Origin: an uncultured Armatimonadota bacterium
GTDB taxonomy: Bacteria; Armatimonadota; Fimbriimonadia; Fimbriimonadales; Fimbriimonadaceae
Assembly: GCA_903833215.1 (NCBI GenBank)
Contig: CAILEM010000060.1
Span: 124,001 to 188,000, forward strand
Direction of reading: 5' to 3'
DNA length: 64,000 nt
The notes beneath the pieces are model-generated. The model was not told the DNA's origin, made no database searches, and worked only from the letters and a program-made list of their open reading frames with translations. Positions 60,543-64,000 of this stretch are shown here, piece by piece (position 1 is the stretch's first letter; each line of letters opens with the position of its first letter). The position numbers and the translations under genes were made by a program.

Positions 60543-60939
60543 TCTTCCACTTAGCCAAGCGCCGCTCCGCAATCTCGCGAATGCTCAGTTCCTGCATCAA
60601 TTGTTTCTCTTCTGGCTCGGGCAATTCCTCTTTAGGTTTCACTTTCGCCGGAAGCGGTCGAACACCAAATCGAACATCGGTAAACAACGCCTTCTCTCCT
60701 GAGACCTCATTGAGCCGAATCAGGATCTTCTCCTTCATCATCCGCAGCTCTTGTGCCCAGGCCGATCCTTCGACTGCGACCCAAACTGTTCCACGTCCAA
60801 AGCGATCAGGAAAAGACCGATCCGCCAACATAGGACCCACGACTTCAGGCCATCGTCGCATGGCAGCTTGAGCCCGGGCAATGCGCAGAACTTCGTCGTT
60901 CTCTAGTGCGGCTGGCAACACTTGTCTTAGGCGCCTCAT
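60526..60939 (-). CDS. DUF721 protein, DciA-like helicase loader
   Basis: This 137-residue protein belongs to DUF721, with RRLRQVLPAALENDEVLRIARAQAAMRRWPEVVGPMLADRS and the typical VWVAVEGSAWAQELRMMKEKIL beta-hairpin and helix, then DVRFGV. DciA proteins of this family load the replicative helicase DnaB in bacteria that lack DnaC or DnaI. The ATG overlaps the recF stop (ATGA), which fixes the start and shows coupling. It is the expected neighbour of recF in several phyla. The C-terminal 40 residues are charged and low in complexity. Confidence 0.85.
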   Translation of the reverse strand: MRRLRQVLPAALENDEVLRIARAQAAMRRWPEVVGPMLADRSFPDRFGRGTVWVAVEGSAWAQELRMMKEKILIRLNEVSGEKALFTDVRFGVRPLPAKVKPKEELPEPEEKQLMQELSIREIAERRLAKWKNEGRD

Positions 60940-62081
60940 GACCGTTCCACCCTTCCTGATTCCACATGAAACACGCGTGCTGGATCGAGAATCTTTGAGC
61001 CTGCTGCCGCTGCTTCTGTACAAGTCAGTACCGCCTGACCTGCCTTTTCAAGCACGACTTCCACCAAAAGCCCACGTCGAGATTCGTCGAGATCTGACAA
61101 GATGTCATCAAGCAGCAACAACGGAGGTAGACCAAACTCGTCGTGAGATAGTTGAAGCGTTGCGAGCTTGATTGAGATCACGGCAGTACGCTGTTGGCCC
61201 TGCGATCCGTACAACCTTGCTTCTTTACCGCCTACTTCGATTCGCAAATCGTCTCGGTGGGGACCGACCCCAGTTCCACCCCGCGCAACGTCATGATTAC
61301 GAGTTGAGGAGAGAGCTGCCAGCAATGCCTCTGCATCCAGAGCCGGATCCTTATTTTCCAGTCGTAGACCAATCTGCTCCCCTTCCCCCATCTGCCCATG
61401 AATCTCAGCAGCAGGCGCACACATCCTGGAAATGAATTCTTGACGGGCCAATCGAAGTGCGGCACCATGGGTTGCCATCTGTTCTTCCCACGGCTCGAAG
61501 ATTTCGGTCGGTTGCATCCACTCCTTGGAATCCCTCAGCAAGGCGTTCCGTTGCTCCAGAGCGCGCTTGTACAGGGTCAAGTGCCGTAAGTACGCCTGAG
61601 ACAGTCCAGAAAGCTCCAGATCAAGAAAAAGCCGCCTGTCTGCCGGTTCACCCCGAACGAGTTCCATGTCATGGGCGCTAATACAGACACAAGGCAGCCT
61701 TCCGATCAGGTCTGACGCTCGGGGGAGCGACAAGCCGTTGATCGACGCACGCTTTCGAATTCCCGCTTCCAACAAGATCGAGAGCCTGGTTTCACTGCCA
61801 ACAAGTTCCGCGGTTACTTGAGCTCGTAGATTGCCTTCTAGGATCGCTTCCGCGTCACGCTGTCCACGAAGCAGCCGGGTGGTGGAGAGTAGGTACAGGG
61901 CCTCTAGAAAATTCGTCTTTCCCTGCGCATTTCTCCCCGCAAGCACATTGAATCCAGATCCCAATTCGACAACCTCATGGGCGTAATTCCGAAAGCCCTC
62001 AAGAGAAACGGTCCCCACGGCAAATGCGCGGGTTCCACCGGATGTTTCCCCATCTGTCTTTAAAGGATTCATTTCTATCAT
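60936..62081 (-). CDS. recF: DNA replication and repair protein RecF
   Basis: The 381-residue SMC-like ATPase has Walker A GRNAQGKTNFLEAL, the signature region YGSQGQQRTAVISIKLA and Walker B LPPLLLLDDILSDLDESRR. It loads RecA at single-stranded gaps. It starts the minus-strand operon recF, dciA, comEC. Upstream is an AT-rich spacer with DnaA-box-like sites. dnaN, its usual upstream neighbour, is not adjacent here. Confidence 0.95.
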   Translation of the reverse strand: MIEMNPLKTDGETSGGTRAFAVGTVSLEGFRNYAHEVVELGSGFNVLAGRNAQGKTNFLEALYLLSTTRLLRGQRDAEAILEGNLRAQVTAELVGSETRLSILLEAGIRKRASINGLSLPRASDLIGRLPCVCISAHDMELVRGEPADRRLFLDLELSGLSQAYLRHLTLYKRALEQRNALLRDSKEWMQPTEIFEPWEEQMATHGAALRLARQEFISRMCAPAAEIHGQMGEGEQIGLRLENKDPALDAEALLAALSSTRNHDVARGGTGVGPHRDDLRIEVGGKEARLYGSQGQQRTAVISIKLATLQLSHDEFGLPPLLLLDDILSDLDESRRGLLVEVVLEKAGQAVLTCTEAAAAGSKILDPARVFHVESGRVERS

Positions 62082-62337
62082 TTGAATTTATGGTTACTGT
62101 TAAGCGAAACTTTTCGGTGGAAAACTCTGTGGGAACCTGACAAATTTGCTATCCCTAGCCTCAAAGTGAACCTAAAACTCTCAAAAACCTATACAACCCT
62201 CTCGTGGAAAACAGAGTGGATAACTCTTCCTTTGTATAAGTTTGATTTCGAGGTTCTTAACACATTCCTAACTGTTCACAGATATCCACAGACAATCCCC
62301 ACTCGCCAGTGCGAATATCGGGACAACTTCTTTTGCT
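62082..62337. other. AT-rich spacer with DnaA-box-like sites (possible oriC)
   Basis: This 256-base spacer is clearly AT-richer than its surroundings. It contains sites close to the DnaA box TTATCCACA: AGTGGATAA (62215-62223, one mismatch on the reverse strand), ATATCCACA (62282-62290, one mismatch), and GGTGGAAAA (62116-62124) and CGTGGAAAA (62203-62211, two mismatches each). A spacer beside recF is a common origin location, and a parS site is near. Against this, dnaA and dnaN are not adjacent, and many plus-strand housekeeping genes to the left would be head-on to a fork leaving this point. Confidence 0.4.
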
Positions 62338-63084
62338 CTAAAGCAGTCCCTTTTCACGGCCATATTTCATGACCATCGCTTCCGCCAAATAGATCGGATG
62401 AACGTTTGGTAACGATGGCACATCTGCCTTGTTCGCGATAGGTTGCCACAGCTCCTTGATCATCCTATTTTGGGTGTCAGGAGTGAGTTCTGGGAATCGG
62501 TCACAGAACCGTCGCAGGGCATAGTACTCTTCCGCCGTGACCTTGCGTAGGTCGCCAATATGCGATTCAAGGGGATGAAATCCAACCGTATGGGGCGCGA
62601 CTGCAAATTTCGGAACGGTTCGCTTTTCGTAGCAAACGACGGTTCCTGCGATTAAGTCGCCGACTCGCTGCGAGCGAGGGTTGGTGAATATTGCAAGGAG
62701 TCCAACGAAATATGGGCCAGGCAACATGTCTGCCGGTCGCATGATGTTTCGCCCGAGAGCGGCCAAGAAGGTTATCGGGGTGCCATCTGACATTCGAACT
62801 CGAATTCCAAATGCGCGCTTTCCAACCGTTTGGCCGTTCCACAAACCTTCGAGGAAGATGAAGTATGCGAATGGCAAAGCGAATGCCAAGAATAGAATCA
62901 ACCCACTGGCGAGGTACCGATCCAGCACCATGCCAGCAATGCTAGAAACCAGTGAAACACCGATGAATGTGGCCGTGATGAGCAGAACGTCGATAATATG
63001 CGCGCCAACGCGACTTCCCAGGCCCGCAAGCCGGTAAGTTAGGATGGTTTTCTCTGGGCTTAGGATCGTGAGGTCTTGATCCAT
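62338..63084 (-). CDS. RDD-family membrane protein
   Basis: This 248-residue protein has an RDD domain: an N-terminal YRLAGLGSRVGAHIIDVLLITATFIGVSLVSSI with the conserved Arg and Asp, a second helix pair (LILFLAFALPFAYFIFLEGLWNGQTVGKRAFGIRVRMSDG), and RVGDLIAGTVVCYEKR near residue 145. The C-terminal 100 residues are soluble and contain YYALRRFCDRFPELTPDTQNRM. RDD proteins are membrane proteins of mostly unknown function. The gene is divergent from the DUF58 gene with a gap of 29 bases, which suggests linked regulation. Confidence 0.88.
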   Translation of the reverse strand: MDQDLTILSPEKTILTYRLAGLGSRVGAHIIDVLLITATFIGVSLVSSIAGMVLDRYLASGLILFLAFALPFAYFIFLEGLWNGQTVGKRAFGIRVRMSDGTPITFLAALGRNIMRPADMLPGPYFVGLLAIFTNPRSQRVGDLIAGTVVCYEKRTVPKFAVAPHTVGFHPLESHIGDLRKVTAEEYYALRRFCDRFPELTPDTQNRMIKELWQPIANKADVPSLPNVHPIYLAEAMVMKYGREKGLL

Positions 63085-63113
63085 CAGGGGATGCTACCTT
63101 CGAGGCATTACGG

Positions 63114-64000
63114 ATGGTACCTACCAAAAGATTCTGGGCTTTGGTTGCGGCAGGAATTCCGATTGCTGCGGTGGCCGCGGCTGCCGGATCTCCTATGGTC
63201 GCGGTCGTGTACGACGTACTCCTCATCCTTGTCGCGTACGGTTCAGCGTTTCTCGCACCGTCAACGAGTCGCCTTACGCTCAAGCGAAAATTCGATACTG
63301 TCCTCTCCGTCCGTGCTGCCAACAAGATCACGCTGACTCTGGAAAATGAGGGCCTTGAAACGATTTCGGCAACTTTGCGCGATGAACCCCCTCCCTTATT
63401 CGCCGCCACCCGCAAAGAATTCAAGGTAAAGATCCCATCGCGCCACCCGATCGAGCTGACATACCACGTCACGCCATCGGAAAGGGGATCGGAATCATTC
63501 CGCGGGACCCATCTTCGGGTCGAGTGTCCGTTGGGTCTTGTGCTCAAGGAAGTTCGCCTTGCGACTGAAGAGCCCGTGCGTGTCTATCCCAACGTTCTCG
63601 CCTTGCGAGAGTTCGATCTGCTCAAGCAACATGGACGCCTTAAAGAGTTAGGCATTCGGAAGTCACGATCTCGTGGCCTTGGCACCGAATTTGAGTCTCT
63701 TCGAGACTACGGCGAAGGAGACGACTATCGAAAAATCGACTGGAAAGCCTCGGCTCGACGCGGCAAGCTCGTCGTCCGCCAATTCGAACAAGAGCGCAAC
63801 CAGTGCGTCATCGTTTGCATCGACATCGGCCGGCACATGCTTGCCGAAGTCCACGGTGTGCGCAAACTCGACCACGTGCTCGACGCGCTGCTCATGCTTG
63901 TGAATGCCGCTGCACTCGCTGGTGACTTTGTCGGTCTGTTGGTCTATGCCGACACCGTTCGACGTTATATTCCGCCTCGTAAGGGACGTGCCCAGGTTGG
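63114..64000 (+). CDS. DUF58-domain protein (3' partial)
   Basis: The gene runs off the right edge; 295 codons are present. It starts with two membrane helices (FWALVAAGIPIAAVAAAAGS and VVYDVLLILVAYGSAFLA), a beta-rich linker, and a DUF58 domain whose signature is LRDYGEGDDYRKIDWKASARRGKLVVRQFE, followed by a von Willebrand A-like beginning (CVIVCIDIGRHM). DUF58 proteins are usually encoded beside a MoxR ATPase and take part in the assembly or folding of other complexes. The ATG has GAGG upstream. The partner ATPase would lie outside the window. Confidence 0.9.
   Translation, partial: MVPTKRFWALVAAGIPIAAVAAAAGSPMVAVVYDVLLILVAYGSAFLAPSTSRLTLKRKFDTVLSVRAANKITLTLENEGLETISATLRDEPPPLFAATRKEFKVKIPSRHPIELTYHVTPSERGSESFRGTHLRVECPLGLVLKEVRLATEEPVRVYPNVLALREFDLLKQHGRLKELGIRKSRSRGLGTEFESLRDYGEGDDYRKIDWKASARRGKLVVRQFEQERNQCVIVCIDIGRHMLAEVHGVRKLDHVLDALLMLVNAAALAGDFVGLLVYADTVRRYIPPRKGRAQV

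Noticed and set aside
60958-60973. Second parS-like site (reverse strand TGTTTCATGTGGAATC)
   Set aside because: Only 12 of 16 positions match, and it lies in the recF coding region; too weak to call.
62082-62372. Plus-strand open frame of 96 codons over the recF spacer
   Set aside because: It overlaps the DnaA-box-like sites and the end of the RDD gene, has no ribosome-binding site, and the translation does not look like a protein family.

Overview
The window looks like chromosomal DNA from a free-living, Gram-negative-type bacterium, probably Armatimonadota (Fimbriimonadia-like) and less likely Planctomycetota. This placement is inference. It rests on a planctomycete-style cytochrome (PSCyt1/DUF1549/DUF1553) paired with DUF1501, a second DUF1800/DUF1501 pair, a SigH-type sigma factor, RNase Y and YmdB, and many secreted carbohydrate-active proteins. 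No rRNA, tRNA or CRISPR array was seen.

Layout. 0-1 kb: the end of a hybrid sensor kinase and a UPF0158 gene. 1-6.5 kb: a sugar locus with a LacI regulator, a secreted carbohydrate-binding protein, two SDR oxidoreductases around a ThuA-like protein, and a convergent GH5 glycosidase. Three copies of a LacI-type operator (TGCA-N6-TGCA) lie before the regulator and before the glycosidase. 6.7-11.1 kb: a cytochrome/DUF1501 pair. 11.2-18.1 kb: an accessory block with a hicAB locus whose hicA carries an in-frame TGA, a DUF3828 protein, a large helicase-nuclease gene also broken by one in-frame TGA, and a membrane J-domain protein. 18.2-20.5 kb: a GH127-type enzyme. 20.7-22.5 kb: a tightly overlapping minus-strand operon of a MauE-like membrane protein, a secreted eight-cysteine protein and a membrane-anchored protein. 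This is the best candidate here for an undescribed system.

23-31.7 kb: a secreted FG-GAP-like protein, exonuclease III, an orphan sugar-binding lipoprotein, the DUF1800/DUF1501 pair and two bacterial PH-domain membrane proteins. 31.8-37.3 kb: one 1825-residue exported protein with a sortilin-like propeller and ten Ig-like repeats. 37.5-41.2 kb: hypothetical genes and a pentapeptide-repeat protein. 41.3-43.9 kb: a type II restriction-modification locus (zinc-ribbon peptide, C5 methyltransferase, HNH nuclease, XRE controller with a C-box-like dyad). 44.2-46.6 kb: a single gene fusing an ABC sugar-binding protein to a MalF-like permease.

46.7-64 kb is housekeeping: recA-recX-rny-ymdB, a Gly-rich PKD protein, sigH, a LuxR-type regulator, cdsA, an orphan ABC ATPase, valS, a comEC split into two genes, dciA (DUF721), recF, an RDD protein and a DUF58 protein. 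A near-perfect parS site lies before valS, and a spacer with DnaA-box-like sites lies upstream of recF, so the window may be near the replication origin. Two families of short palindromic repeats sit between genes at 5.4, 26, 54 and 58 kb.
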